From contig JAAYIF010000032.1 of NCBI GenBank assembly GCA_012523575.1, forward strand, positions 85,963 to 149,962: 64,000 nt of DNA, in the 5' to 3' direction. The notes beneath the pieces were generated by a model. The model saw nothing but the letters and a program-made list of their open reading frames with translations, was not told where the DNA came from and searched no databases. Position numbers and translations under genes: made by a program. Of this stretch, positions 25,084 through 34,424 are shown piece by piece. Source of the DNA: Clostridia bacterium (GTDB taxonomy: Bacteria > Bacillota > DTU086). Position 1 is the first letter of the stretch, and every line of letters starts with the position of its first letter.

Positions 25084-26641
25084 TGGAAAAGTGAAAGCCT
25101 CAAAAAGTCTTGAACGAAATTCTGACTGGTTAAGCCAGGAACTGGGAATAGATAGAAGCTTTGATGTTATAAGGCGCGATTTAGAAATTGCCCATAGAAA
25201 AGCAGCTCTGTTCTTTATTGACGGCTTTGCTAAAGATGATGTTATGGAGAGGGTTTTGAGCATCCTAAATACCATTGAACCCCAGTTGCTCAGACCTTCT
25301 GTTTTTAAAAAAATTTTTCAAAAGTATCTTACCTACATAGAGGTAGAAACAACCGATGATCTTCATGAAGTTGTGGACAAAGTACTGGCAGGCCCCACAG
25401 CCCTTTTAATTGATGGAATAGATGAAGTCATAATCATTGATGCCAGGGAGTACCCGGTAAGAAGCCCCGATGAGCCCAATCTAGAAAGAGTTATTAGGGG
25501 TTCAAGGGACGGTTTTGTTGAAACCATTGTTTTTAATACCGCCCTGATACGCAGGCGGGTCAGGGACCCAAAATTAAGAATGGAAATGCTACAGGTGGGA
25601 AGCCGTTCTAAAACGGATGTCTGCGTGTGCTATATAGAAGATATTGCCAGCCCAAAATTGGTTGAAATGGTTAAAGAAAAAATCAGCGACATTAAAATTG
25701 ACGGCATACCCATGGCGGAAAAGTCCATTGAAGAGCTAATAGCACCGGGAAGCTACTGGAATTTTTTCCCCAAGGTAAGATATACTGAGCGCCCCGATGT
25801 GGCAGCCAATCATCTTTTAGAAGGCCATGTTTTAATTATTGTGGACACTTCACCCAGCATAATGATACTTCCGGCAACGCTGTGGCATCATCTTCAGCAT
25901 GCCGAGGAATTTCGCCAGTCACCTACGCTGGGAGTGTGCATAAGATGGCTGAGGTACGGCGCCGTGTTTTTATCCGTTTTTTTAATGCCCACATGGCTGC
26001 TTTTGGCTAAAAACCCTCAGTACCTCCCTGAAACGCTTAAATTTATAGGTCCATCTAAAATAGGTAAAATCGATCTGGCCATTCAATTTTTCATGGCGGA
26101 AATTGGTATAAACCTTATGCGTATGGCAGCCATTCATACTCCCGATGCATTGACCACTTCCCTTGGCATCATCGCTGCGGTGTTAATAGGTGATATTGCA
26201 ATTTCCGTGGGGTTATTTTCACCGGAAGTGGTTCTGTATACTGCCATTGCGGCGGTTTCCATTTTTGCAACCCCAAGCTTTGAACTGGGTGCAGCCAATA
26301 CCTTGGTAAGGGTAATGCTTTTAGTGGGCACAGGGCTTTTTGGACTGGCAGGTTATGCAGGAGCCTTAGTTATTGTAATTTTAATTCTCCTTACCACCAA
26401 GTCTTTCGGCGTTCCCTATCTTTGGCCCCTAATTCCTTTAAATGTTAGAGCTTTGAGGGATATTTTTGTAAGACCCCCTGTACCCACAATAAGTCTTCGT
26501 ATGTTTGCTCCCGATTATCGGGATGCCACAAGACAGGCAACCCCCGTAGGTGCTGTTGCAAAGCCCCTTCCGGAAAAACTGCCTGACAATAAAACATCCA
26601 GAAGAAAAAACAGGAAAAAAAGAAACACCATAAAGCTATAA
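25070..26641 (+). CDS. spoVAF: Stage V sporulation protein AF (GerA-type membrane protein)
   Basis: SpoVAF is homologous to the A subunit of GerA germinant receptors. The large N-terminal soluble domain (residues 1-290; LIDGIDEVIIIDAREYPVR, VRDPKLRMEML) is followed by a membrane domain with about five segments and the conserved DALTTSLGIIAAVLIGDIAI. A basic tail ends the protein. The length of 523 aa is normal. It is the last gene of spoVA here, with no clear terminator before the next gene 92 nt on. Confidence 0.95.
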   Translation: MTITDGKVKASKSLERNSDWLSQELGIDRSFDVIRRDLEIAHRKAALFFIDGFAKDDVMERVLSILNTIEPQLLRPSVFKKIFQKYLTYIEVETTDDLHEVVDKVLAGPTALLIDGIDEVIIIDAREYPVRSPDEPNLERVIRGSRDGFVETIVFNTALIRRRVRDPKLRMEMLQVGSRSKTDVCVCYIEDIASPKLVEMVKEKISDIKIDGIPMAEKSIEELIAPGSYWNFFPKVRYTERPDVAANHLLEGHVLIIVDTSPSIMILPATLWHHLQHAEEFRQSPTLGVCIRWLRYGAVFLSVFLMPTWLLLAKNPQYLPETLKFIGPSKIGKIDLAIQFFMAEIGINLMRMAAIHTPDALTTSLGIIAAVLIGDIAISVGLFSPEVVLYTAIAAVSIFATPSFELGAANTLVRVMLLVGTGLFGLAGYAGALVIVILILLTTKSFGVPYLWPLIPLNVRALRDIFVRPPVPTISLRMFAPDYRDATRQATPVGAVAKPLPEKLPDNKTSRRKNRKKRNTIKL

Positions 26642-26733
26642 ACTAATTTGAAATAATAAATGAGCGGCCGAATAAGAATGCCAAAATTAGTAAATACTAG
26701 TGTTTGTGAAGTTTTAATGGAAAGGGGTTGCTT

Positions 26734-27750
26734 GTGTCTGTTAAGGTTGGAATTCCCAGGGCACTTTTTTATTATTACCTTTTTCCCCTGTGGAAAGCTT
26801 TTTTCGAATATTTGGGAGCCCAGGTAGTTGTCTCTCCCCCAACCAATAAAGAAATTTTAAATATGGGGGTAAGGGAATCCGTTGACGAAGCATGTCTTCC
26901 GGTAAAAATTTATTACGGTCATGTCATGTATATAAAAGATAAAGTGGATTTGTTATTTCTACCCCGTCTGGTCAGCATAGAAAAAAAAGCATACATTTGT
27001 CCTAAATTTATGGGACTTCCTGATATGATTCGTTCCAACCTTACCGGGCTTCCCCCTGTGATAAATGTGGATGTAAATGCTGTTAAAGGGCAAAGGGCTT
27101 ATAAAAAAGCATTTTTTGAAATGGGAAGCCATTTCAGCTCAAGCTTTCGGAAAATAAACCGAGCATGGAATGAAGCCTTTAAGCTTCAAAGCCGGTTTGA
27201 AGAACTGCTGGTTAGCGGTTATTTCCCATTGGAAGCCATTGGAATATTAGAAAGCGGGCACAAAGGGGAAAAGGACAAACATGATGCTGCCCATGAAATT
27301 GCCGTTCTGGGACATGGGTATACCATATATGATAATTTTCTAAGTCTGAATACTATCAAACATTTGAAGGAAATGGGAGCAAAGATTAATACCGTAGAAA
27401 ACCTGCCCCTTAATATTATTGAAAGGACAGCAGCTAAGCTTCCCAAAAGAATGTTTTGGACCATGGGAAAACGGATCCTGGGGGCAGCCCTTTATTATCT
27501 TGAACGTTCCCAAATTGATGGTATTGTATATGTTACCGTGTTTGGCTGCGGTCCCGATTCAATGATCGCTGATTTGACGGAACGCTATGCCCGAAGGCGG
27601 GGAATGCCCTTTATCCTTATTACTTTAGACGAACATTCCGGTGAAGCCGGTGTAATTACCAGACTTGAAGCCTTTATGGATATGCTTGCATGGAGTGGAA
27701 AAAATGAAAATCACTTTTCCTCACATGGGAAACTTGTGGATATCTGCTAA
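26734..27750 (+). CDS. Activase-associated 2-hydroxyacyl-CoA dehydratase-like protein (DUF2229), first copy
   Basis: This 338-aa protein matches the DUF2229 part of CoA-dehydratase activase fusion proteins. It has VGIPRALFYYYLFPLW, DEACLPVKIYYGH and GEAGVITRLEAFMDML. Several cysteines (ACLP, YICPKF, FGCGPD) could hold an iron-sulphur cluster, as in related dehydratases. GTG 26734 is preferred because AAAGGGG precedes it. The substrate is unknown. It overlaps the second copy, to which it is related, so the pair probably arose by duplication or splitting of one long protein. Confidence 0.75.
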   Translation: MSVKVGIPRALFYYYLFPLWKAFFEYLGAQVVVSPPTNKEILNMGVRESVDEACLPVKIYYGHVMYIKDKVDLLFLPRLVSIEKKAYICPKFMGLPDMIRSNLTGLPPVINVDVNAVKGQRAYKKAFFEMGSHFSSSFRKINRAWNEAFKLQSRFEELLVSGYFPLEAIGILESGHKGEKDKHDAAHEIAVLGHGYTIYDNFLSLNTIKHLKEMGAKINTVENLPLNIIERTAAKLPKRMFWTMGKRILGAALYYLERSQIDGIVYVTVFGCGPDSMIADLTERYARRRGMPFILITLDEHSGEAGVITRLEAFMDMLAWSGKNENHFSSHGKLVDIC

Positions 27751-28813
27751 AGCACTCCTTGAAGGATTGAATCTGGAAGTTGTGGTTCCACCTCCCTGTA
27801 CTAAAAAGACCCTCAGTTTAGGTGTTCTCCATGCCCCTGAGTTTATATGCCTGCCTTTGAAAATTAATTTGGGTAATTATATAGAGGCTGCAGAAAAGGG
27901 TGCGGATACAATTATTATAGCCGGGGGAAGGGGGCCGTGCCGTTTTGGATATTACTGCAGACTGGAAAAGGAAATTATGGATGATCTGGGTTACAATTAC
28001 GAAATGATAGTTTTGGAACCCCCGGAAAAGAGCTTTTTTGAAGTAATTCAGGATATCAGGGCTATAGCCAAATGTAGCATGCTGCAGATAATGAATGCAG
28101 TGAGGACCGCCTGGCTTAAGTGCTGTGTCGTGGATGAAATAGAAAGGAAAGTTCAGATGATAAGGGCGCGGGAAAGCTGTCCAGGCTTGGCTGATGGGAT
28201 TTACAAGGAAGCTTTAAAGGATATAGATAGTGCCCAAAGGGGTAAAGAAATTATTTCTATAAAACGGCGTGCCTTTGAAGCCCTCAATGAGGTGCCTGTG
28301 GATCCTAAGCGTGAAATTGTTCGCATAGCCCTGGTGGGAGAAATATATACAATTCTGGAACCCTTTGCCAACCAAAACATTGAGAAGCATTTGGGCAAGT
28401 TGGGAGCTGAGGTAAAAAGATCCCTTTATTTGAGTAGTTGGGTTAATGATCACCTCCTTGGGGGTGTGCTGCCCCTGGAAAGTACTAAGGAGGCGTGCAG
28501 ATTGGCTGCTCCTTACTTAAATTATTTTGTAGGGGGACATGGAAGGGAAACGGTGGGAAGTGCCGTCAAGTTCTCCAGGGAGGGTTTTGACGGAATAATT
28601 CAAATAGCGCCCCTGACATGCGGCCCCGAAATAGTTGCCGAAGCCATACTGCCTGAGATTTACCTTAGCGAAGGAGTTCCCGTTATGACCATTTATATGG
28701 ACGAGCAGACCGGGGAAGCGGGGCTCATAACCCGGCTGGAAGCTTTTGTGGATATGACCCGGAGGATAAAATTTTCTGAAAAGGACAGTGACCTATTAAT
28801 TTTAAGGGGGTAG
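27704..28813 (+). CDS. Activase-associated 2-hydroxyacyl-CoA dehydratase-like protein (DUF2229), second copy
   Basis: This 369-aa protein has the same plan as its upstream neighbour: ITFPHMGNLW start, FICLPLKINLG, and GEAGLITRLEAFVDM near the end. Extra cysteine-rich loops are GRGPCRFGYYCR and TCGPEIVAEA. ATG 27704 is chosen because GGAGTGG precedes it; the start lies inside the upstream gene, so translation is coupled. The activase gene begins 7 nt later. Function is inferred from family and neighbours only. Confidence 0.75.
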   Translation: MKITFPHMGNLWISAKALLEGLNLEVVVPPPCTKKTLSLGVLHAPEFICLPLKINLGNYIEAAEKGADTIIIAGGRGPCRFGYYCRLEKEIMDDLGYNYEMIVLEPPEKSFFEVIQDIRAIAKCSMLQIMNAVRTAWLKCCVVDEIERKVQMIRARESCPGLADGIYKEALKDIDSAQRGKEIISIKRRAFEALNEVPVDPKREIVRIALVGEIYTILEPFANQNIEKHLGKLGAEVKRSLYLSSWVNDHLLGGVLPLESTKEACRLAAPYLNYFVGGHGRETVGSAVKFSREGFDGIIQIAPLTCGPEIVAEAILPEIYLSEGVPVMTIYMDEQTGEAGLITRLEAFVDMTRRIKFSEKDSDLLILRG

Positions 28814-28819
28814 TATCCC

Positions 28820-29815
28820 ATGAAATCTTACATGGGAATAGATGTTGGTTCAGTAAGCACCAATATTGTACTTATTGACGAAAAGGGAAAATTAATTGAG
28901 AAGCTTTATATAAGAACCAATGGACAGCCTATAGACGCCGTAAAAAAGGGGCTCAAACTAATTGAAGAAAAGATTAAAGCAAATGGTAAGTCTGTGGAAA
29001 TTGCCGGCGTGGGCACTACGGGAAGCGGAAGAAAGCTTGCTGCGGTCATAGTGGGGGCTGACGTAGTTAAAAACGAAATAACAGCCCATGCCGTGGCGGC
29101 TATGAACCATGTGCCGGGGGTCCAAACGGTAATTGAAATTGGGGGGCAGGATTCCAAACTCATTATAATCCGCAATGGGGTTGTATCCGATTTTGCGATG
29201 AATACAGTCTGTGCAGCGGGAACAGGTTCTTTTCTTGACCAGCAGGCAGCAAGGCTCAACCTCCCCATAGAAAAGTTCAGCAAACTGGCCTTAAATGCCC
29301 AGGCCCCCGTGAGAATAGCGGGTAGATGTTCCGTTTTTGCGGAATCCGATATGATACATAAGCAGCAGATGGGTCATAATCTGTCGGACATTATTGCCGG
29401 ACTTTGCGATGCTTTGGTGCGCAACTATTTAAATAACGTGGGAAAAGGGAAAGAGATTCTAGTTCCCATAGTGTTCCAAGGTGGTGTTGCTGCCAACGAG
29501 GGGATGAGGGAAGCTTTCAGAAAAGCCCTGAACACTGAAATTATAGTCCCGGAAAATTTTGATGTAATGGGTGCTTTGGGAGCTGCGTTTTTAGCCCGGG
29601 AAGCAGTGGTGCAAAATAATCAAAAAACGGTTTTTAAAGGTTTTGATACAGTGGATCATGATTTTAAAGTTAAGGGGTTTGAATGTAGCGGGTGCCCTAA
29701 TTTATGTGAAGTTGTAGAAATTTATGAAAATTTTCAGGTTTTGGCCCGCTGGGGTGATCGCTGCGGCAAGTGGACTGAAACACATCAAGAATTAAAACAA
29801 GTTAGTTTTAATTGA
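28820..29815 (+). CDS. BadF/BcrA/HgdC-type ATPase activase of CoA dehydratases
   Basis: This ASKHA-fold ATPase of 331 aa uses ATP to push electrons to 2-hydroxyacyl-CoA dehydratases or benzoyl-CoA reductase. It has MGIDVGSVSTNIVL, GTTGSGR, IEIGGQDSKLI, VCAAGTGSFLDQQA (the cluster-ligand cysteine) and a second cysteine in AGRCSVFAESD. A C-terminal extra motif CSGCPNLCEV plus CGKW resembles the linker found in single-chain activase-DUF2229 fusions. With the two upstream genes it looks like a split form of that fusion. Confidence 0.85.
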   Translation: MKSYMGIDVGSVSTNIVLIDEKGKLIEKLYIRTNGQPIDAVKKGLKLIEEKIKANGKSVEIAGVGTTGSGRKLAAVIVGADVVKNEITAHAVAAMNHVPGVQTVIEIGGQDSKLIIIRNGVVSDFAMNTVCAAGTGSFLDQQAARLNLPIEKFSKLALNAQAPVRIAGRCSVFAESDMIHKQQMGHNLSDIIAGLCDALVRNYLNNVGKGKEILVPIVFQGGVAANEGMREAFRKALNTEIIVPENFDVMGALGAAFLAREAVVQNNQKTVFKGFDTVDHDFKVKGFECSGCPNLCEVVEIYENFQVLARWGDRCGKWTETHQELKQVSFN

Positions 29816-29834
29816 TTTGCCGCTAATGTTCCCC

Positions 29835-29863
29835 TTTACAAGGAAGTTTCTTTTTTGTAGAAT
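29835..29863 (+). promoter_or_regulatory. Sigma-A promoter of trpB2
   Basis: TTTACA (29835-29840) and TAGAAT (29858-29863) have a 17-nt spacer and a TG directly before the -10. Transcription would begin just before the NAG triplet array. Confidence 0.7.
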
Positions 29864-29877
29864 TACATTAACTTATT

Positions 29878-29922
29878 TAGAATAGCTGAGAGGAGAGGAG
29901 ATAGTTGAGAAGAGAAGAAGAG
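29878..29922 (+). promoter_or_regulatory. NAG-triplet array (TRAP-type site) over the trpB2 ribosome binding site
   Basis: UAG/GAG triplets start at 29878, 29883, 29888, 29893 and 29898 (exact 5-nt period), then 29902, 29907 and 29912 (same period, shifted one base), plus 29920. That makes nine triplets. They cover the Shine-Dalgarno GGAGAGGAG and the TTG start at 29905. A ring protein that binds (G/U)AG repeats would block translation initiation here. Confidence 0.72.
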
Positions 29923-31218
29923 CTTACTAAAATTACATTGAATGAGGAGGAAATCCCTACAAAATGGTACAACATTCAGGCGGATATGCCTAATCTACCC
30001 GAACCACCTCTAAACCCAGCAACCCGCGAACCCCTTAAGCCGGAAGACCTGTCTCACCTTTTTCCCATGGAGTTAATAAAGCAGGAAGCAAGCACGGAAA
30101 GATATATTGAAATACCCGAGGAAGTGCAGAACCTTTATCGTTTGTGGAGGCCAACTCCCCTCATTAGGGCCCGGAGACTTGAAAAGGCCCTGGATACCCC
30201 GGCCAGGATTTTTTATAAAAATGAGGGTGTAAGTCCCGCAGGTAGCCATAAACTCAATACTTCTATTCCTCAGGCTTATTACAACAAACGGGAAGGTATT
30301 AAGAGGATTACCACCGAGACAGGAGCAGGGCAGTGGGGCAGTGCCCTGAGCATGTCGTGTAATTTCTTCGGAATGGAATGCGTGGTTTATATGGTGCGGG
30401 TCAGCTTTGAACAAAAGCCGTACCGAAGAACCTTCATGCAGGTATTTGGGGCTCAGGTGATACCCAGCCCAAGCACTCTTACAGAGGCAGGAAGAGAGGC
30501 CCTGGAGCTAGACCCGGATACTCCGGGAAGCCTAGGCTTAGCCATAAGCGAAGCGGTGGAAGATGCTGCTTCAAGGGATGACACCGCTTATTCCCTTGGC
30601 AGTGTACTGAATCATGTTGTGCTTCATCAAACCGTTATTGGGCAAGAAGTGAAAGCCCAGTTGGAAAAGATTGATGCATATCCTGATGTTATAATCGGTT
30701 GCTGTGGTGGAGGAAGCAATTTTGCAGGTTTGGCCTTTCCTTTTATAAAGGATAAATTCGAGGGTAAGAAAATAAAAATTATTGCTGTAGAGCCTGCTGC
30801 TTGTCCTACATTAACCAAAGGTAGTTTTCAGTATGACTACGGTGATATGGCGAAAATGACCCCCCTAATGAAAATGTATACCCTGGGATATGATTTTGTT
30901 CCTTCCAGTATACATGCGGGGGGATTGAGATACCATGGCGAGTCTCCATTGGTAAGCCAGCTTTATCACGACGGATATATTGAAGCCGTTTCATATAAAC
31001 AGAGCGAGATATTTGAAGCAGCTGTAACCTTTGCCAGAAATGAAGGTATAATTCCGGCACCGGAAAGCGCCCATGCCGTTAAAGCAGCAATAGATGAAGC
31101 ATTGAAATGTCGTGAGGCAGGAGAAGCTAAAAATATTGTGTTTGGCTTAAGCGGCCACGGTTATTTTGATATGACAGCATATGATGCGTATATTAGTGGT
31201 TCTCTTATAGATGTATAA
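29905..31218 (+). CDS. trpB2: Tryptophan synthase beta chain-like protein, TrpB2 type
   Basis: This PLP enzyme of 437 aa belongs to the TrpB2 subgroup: it has an extended N-terminus ([20 protein letters not shown]), [12 protein letters not shown], the PLP lysine in [11 protein letters not shown] and the phosphate loop [10 protein letters not shown]. TrpB2 makes tryptophan from indole and serine, often for indole salvage, and does not pair with TrpA in the usual way. A canonical trpB is at 48304, so this is the second copy. It has its own promoter and a NAG-triplet array over its start. Confidence 0.93.
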   Translation: MRREEELTKITLNEEEIPTKWYNIQADMPNLPEPPLNPATREPLKPEDLSHLFPMELIKQEASTERYIEIPEEVQNLYRLWRPTPLIRARRLEKALDTPARIFYKNEGVSPAGSHKLNTSIPQAYYNKREGIKRITTETGAGQWGSALSMSCNFFGMECVVYMVRVSFEQKPYRRTFMQVFGAQVIPSPSTLTEAGREALELDPDTPGSLGLAISEAVEDAASRDDTAYSLGSVLNHVVLHQTVIGQEVKAQLEKIDAYPDVIIGCCGGGSNFAGLAFPFIKDKFEGKKIKIIAVEPAACPTLTKGSFQYDYGDMAKMTPLMKMYTLGYDFVPSSIHAGGLRYHGESPLVSQLYHDGYIEAVSYKQSEIFEAAVTFARNEGIIPAPESAHAVKAAIDEALKCREAGEAKNIVFGLSGHGYFDMTAYDAYISGSLIDV

Positions 31219-31273
31219 TGTATAGGAATTGGGCTTGTTTATTTAAAGTTGCTTAAAGCTTTTTAAATAAACC

Positions 31274-31305
31274 GGCGGCAGCAGTGTTAACTGATGCCGC
31301 CTTTT
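31274..31305 (+). terminator. Intrinsic terminator after trpB2
   Basis: The stem GGCGGCA/TGCCGCC with an inner CAGT/ACTG is followed by TTTT. An AT-rich hairpin (GTTTATTTAAA, 31237-31272) lies just upstream. Confidence 0.75.
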
Positions 31306-31349
31306 CAAGTTTTTTCCAGCCAAAAAGTTTGTAAATGGGAGTGGGATTG

Positions 31350-32696
31350 GTGAAGCTGCATGGTACCATGCGCATAAACGAAAAAGGTCACCTGGAAATA
31401 GGGGGCTGCGACACCGTTGAACTGGTTCATGAATTTGGCACTCCCCTAATCGTATATGATGAGGATTATATCCGCCATATATGCCGCCGCTTTAGGGAAG
31501 CCTTCATTGAAGGATTCAGCGGCAGAGGGGATGTTGCTTATGCTTCCAAAGCATTTTTAACCGTTGCCATAGCAGCCATAATTATGGAGGAAGGACTTTC
31601 ACTGGATGTGGTTTCCGGGGGTGAATTATTCACTGCCCTTAAGGCTGGATTTTCCCCAAAAAGAATTTATTTCCACGGCAATAACAAAAGCAAAGAAGAA
31701 CTGGAGTTTGCGGTTAAATCCGGAGTGGGAAGGATTGTAGTTGACAACCATTATGAGCTGGATATGCTGGAAGAAATCACAAAGCATGAAAAAGAGCCCA
31801 TATCCGTTATGCTGAGAATTACTCCGGGCATTGAAGCTCATACCCATGAATATATTAAAACCGGCCAGGAGGATTCAAAGTTTGGGTTTACTCTGTCAGA
31901 GGATGTAGCTTTTAATGCCGTAAAAAGAGCCCTTAATATTCCCAATGTTTTCCTCAAGGGTTTCCACTGTCATATTGGTTCCCAGATATTTGAAACGGAA
32001 CCCTTTAAAATAGCTGCTGAGATACTAATGGGATTGAGCAGCAGGGTTAAAAAGGAGCTTAATTATGAAATAGAAGAAATAAACCTAGGTGGGGGTTTTG
32101 GAATATACTACAGTGAAGGCGACAGACCGCTGGAAATTGAAAGTTATGCTGATACCATAAAAGAAGCGGTTTATAAAAAAGCTGAGGAGTACGGCTTAAT
32201 CATACCCAAAATTATTGTTGAGCCGGGAAGATCCATTGTGGGACCTGCAGGTACCACCCTGTACACCATTGGATCCGTTAAAGAAATACCCGGAATAAGA
32301 AAATATGTATCCGTGGACGGAGGCATGGCTGATAACATCAGGCCTGCCCTTTATAAAGCGGAATATGAGGCCCTTGTGGCAAATAAAGGAAACAAGGAGC
32401 CGGAGCAGGTGGTGTCCATAGCGGGTAAATGCTGTGAGTCCGGAGATATGCTTATTTGGGATATCAAATTGCCCAGGGTGGAACCCGGAGACATTTTAGC
32501 CGTATCCTGTACCGGAGCCTACGGATATTCCATGGCGAATAATTATAACAAATTGGGAAGGCCTGCAGTAATACTTGTCAAGGACGGCATGGCGGATTTA
32601 ATTGTAAAACGGGAAACCTATGAAGATATAATAAAAAATGAAGTAATGCCAGGAAGGCTTTCAAAAAAGAAGTTGGCGGACGCTTTTAATCTTTGA
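31350..32696 (+). CDS. lysA: Diaminopimelate decarboxylase
   Basis: LysA makes L-lysine from meso-diaminopimelate. The PLP-barrel lysine is in DVAYASKAFLT. Conserved residues follow: GFHCHIGSQ, LGGGFGI, EPGRSIVGPAG and the second-subunit cysteine motif CCESGDML. GTG 31350 (or TTG 31347) is preferred behind GGGAGTGG; the frame extends to 31335. I see no lysine riboswitch in the short leader. Confidence 0.96.
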   Translation: MKLHGTMRINEKGHLEIGGCDTVELVHEFGTPLIVYDEDYIRHICRRFREAFIEGFSGRGDVAYASKAFLTVAIAAIIMEEGLSLDVVSGGELFTALKAGFSPKRIYFHGNNKSKEELEFAVKSGVGRIVVDNHYELDMLEEITKHEKEPISVMLRITPGIEAHTHEYIKTGQEDSKFGFTLSEDVAFNAVKRALNIPNVFLKGFHCHIGSQIFETEPFKIAAEILMGLSSRVKKELNYEIEEINLGGGFGIYYSEGDRPLEIESYADTIKEAVYKKAEEYGLIIPKIIVEPGRSIVGPAGTTLYTIGSVKEIPGIRKYVSVDGGMADNIRPALYKAEYEALVANKGNKEPEQVVSIAGKCCESGDMLIWDIKLPRVEPGDILAVSCTGAYGYSMANNYNKLGRPAVILVKDGMADLIVKRETYEDIIKNEVMPGRLSKKKLADAFNL

Positions 32697-32764
32697 GACA
32701 GACCTTATATTTGCCGGCTTTTGTAAGGGTAAGGCATAGGATTATTATTAAGGTGGTGTTGTGA

Positions 32765-33406
32765 TTGCCCTTTTCCAATTTTGCCGGAATGATTGCTGCA
32801 ATACCGGCGGTTTTAATTGCAATAACCTTTCATGAATATGCCCACGGAAAAATGGCTTCTATCTTTGGGGATCCTACCCCTGAAAGTCAGGGACGCCTTA
32901 CGTTAAATCCCATGGCCCATCTGGACCCCATCGGCACACTGCTGCTTTTTTTAGCCGGTTTCGGCTGGGCAAAGCCCGTTCAGGTAAACCCTTTTTATTT
33001 TAGAGGAGACAGAAAAAAGATTATGATGTTGGTAAGCCTTGCAGGGCCTATGATGAACCTTGTTCTTGCTTGTTTGTCCGCTGTGGGCTTGCGGCTTTTG
33101 GGGTTATTTTCTCCTGGGATGGGCACGTTTACAATATATTTACACATATTTTTAAAACTGCTATTATTTTATAATGTAGTGCTTGCAATATTTAACCTAA
33201 TTCCCGTACCTCCCCTGGACGGTTCTAAAATATTAGGGGGCCTTCTTCCGGAAAAATATTCAGAGGTTTTATATAGTTTAGAACAGTACGGACCTTTAAT
33301 TTTGCTGTTATTGATATTTACCGGAGTAATAGATCTTTTTTTGGGTAGTGCTGTTCAGAAGGTAATTAATTTTTTAACCTTTATCAGCGGCGTAGGTTTT
33401 ATATAA
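32765..33406 (+). CDS. Site-2 protease family (M50) membrane metalloprotease
   Basis: This is a rhomboid-sized intramembrane zinc protease. The zinc motif HEYAHG is in the first membrane segment and the third ligand is in [13 protein letters not shown]. It has about four to five hydrophobic segments over 213 aa. The start is TTG behind AGGTGG. Homologues often sit before trpS-scpA-scpB in Firmicutes; the substrate is unknown. Confidence 0.88.
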   Translation: MPFSNFAGMIAAIPAVLIAITFHEYAHGKMASIFGDPTPESQGRLTLNPMAHLDPIGTLLLFLAGFGWAKPVQVNPFYFRGDRKKIMMLVSLAGPMMNLVLACLSAVGLRLLGLFSPGMGTFTIYLHIFLKLLLFYNVVLAIFNLIPVPPLDGSKILGGLLPEKYSEVLYSLEQYGPLILLLLIFTGVIDLFLGSAVQKVINFLTFISGVGFI

Positions 33407-33425
33407 AGAAAGAAGGGAGAAAGCA

Positions 33426-34409
33426 ATGAAAGGCAGAATTCTAAGCGGAATGCGTCCAACGGGCAGACTGCATATTGGGCATTTAAGCGTTCTTGAAAAT
33501 TGGGTTAAACTTCAGGAAGAATATGAGACTTATTTCATGGTTGCAGATTGGCATGCCCTGACCACTGCTTTTGATGAGACCGAGGAAATTAAGGGTAAAA
33601 TATGGGACATGCTTTTGGACTGGCTTAGCGTGGGTATCGATCCTGAAAAGAGCGTTATTTTTGTTCAGTCCCATGTTAAGGAGCATGCGGAGCTTCATCT
33701 GCTGTTTTCCATGATTACGCCCCTTTCATGGCTGGAAAGATGCCCCACTTACAAAGACCAGGTACAGCAGTTTGGGGAGAAAGGAAAGGATATAAGTACC
33801 TATGGTTTTTTGGGATATCCCCTTCTTCAGGCAGCAGATATATTGATATACAGGGCAGACACTGTTCCCGTAGGAGAAGATCAGCTCCCCCATCTTGAAT
33901 TGAGCCGCGAAGTAGCAAGAAGATTTAACCATTTATATAATGCTAGGGTTTTTCCGGAACCCAAGGCAAAGCTGTCAAAACTGGCCCTCCTACCTGGCAC
34001 CGACGGAAGAAAAATGAGCAAAAGCTATAATAATTACATTTCCATTACTGCAGATTTTGAGGTAATCAGCGATAAAGTAAGACAGATGGTTACCGATCCT
34101 CAACGTATACGCAAAACAGATCCCGGAAATCCGGAAGTCTGCACCGTTTATCTTTATCATAAGATATATAATCCCGTTGAACTTGAGCAATATGAAGCAG
34201 ACTGCAGAGGTGGAAAGATCGGATGCGTCGCATGCAAGAAAAAACTTGCGGCTAAAATGGACGAAGCATTAAAACCCATCCGAGAAAAAAGAAATGAGCT
34301 GGAGAAGAACCCCGACTTAATTCAAGACATTATTACGGCCGGTGCTGAGAAAGCCAGGAAAGAAGCATCAATAACCATGGAAAAAGTAAGAGAGGTTATG
34401 AAAATTTAG
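33426..34409 (+). CDS. trpS: Tryptophanyl-tRNA synthetase
   Basis: This class I synthetase charges tRNA-Trp. The HIGH motif is LHIGHLS and the KMSKS motif is GRKMSKSYNNY. The tryptophan-binding region reads GFLGYPLLQAADILIY. The length of 327 aa is normal. There is no T-box in the 19-nt gap before it, so it relies on the operon promoter. Confidence 0.97.
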   Translation: MKGRILSGMRPTGRLHIGHLSVLENWVKLQEEYETYFMVADWHALTTAFDETEEIKGKIWDMLLDWLSVGIDPEKSVIFVQSHVKEHAELHLLFSMITPLSWLERCPTYKDQVQQFGEKGKDISTYGFLGYPLLQAADILIYRADTVPVGEDQLPHLELSREVARRFNHLYNARVFPEPKAKLSKLALLPGTDGRKMSKSYNNYISITADFEVISDKVRQMVTDPQRIRKTDPGNPEVCTVYLYHKIYNPVELEQYEADCRGGKIGCVACKKKLAAKMDEALKPIREKRNELEKNPDLIQDIITAGAEKARKEASITMEKVREVMKI

Positions 34410-34424
34410 GCTGGAGTAAAAGCC

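Noticed and set aside
31219..31349. Lysine riboswitch before lysA
   Set aside because: The leader is too short and is taken up by the trpB2 terminator; no L-box core is visible.
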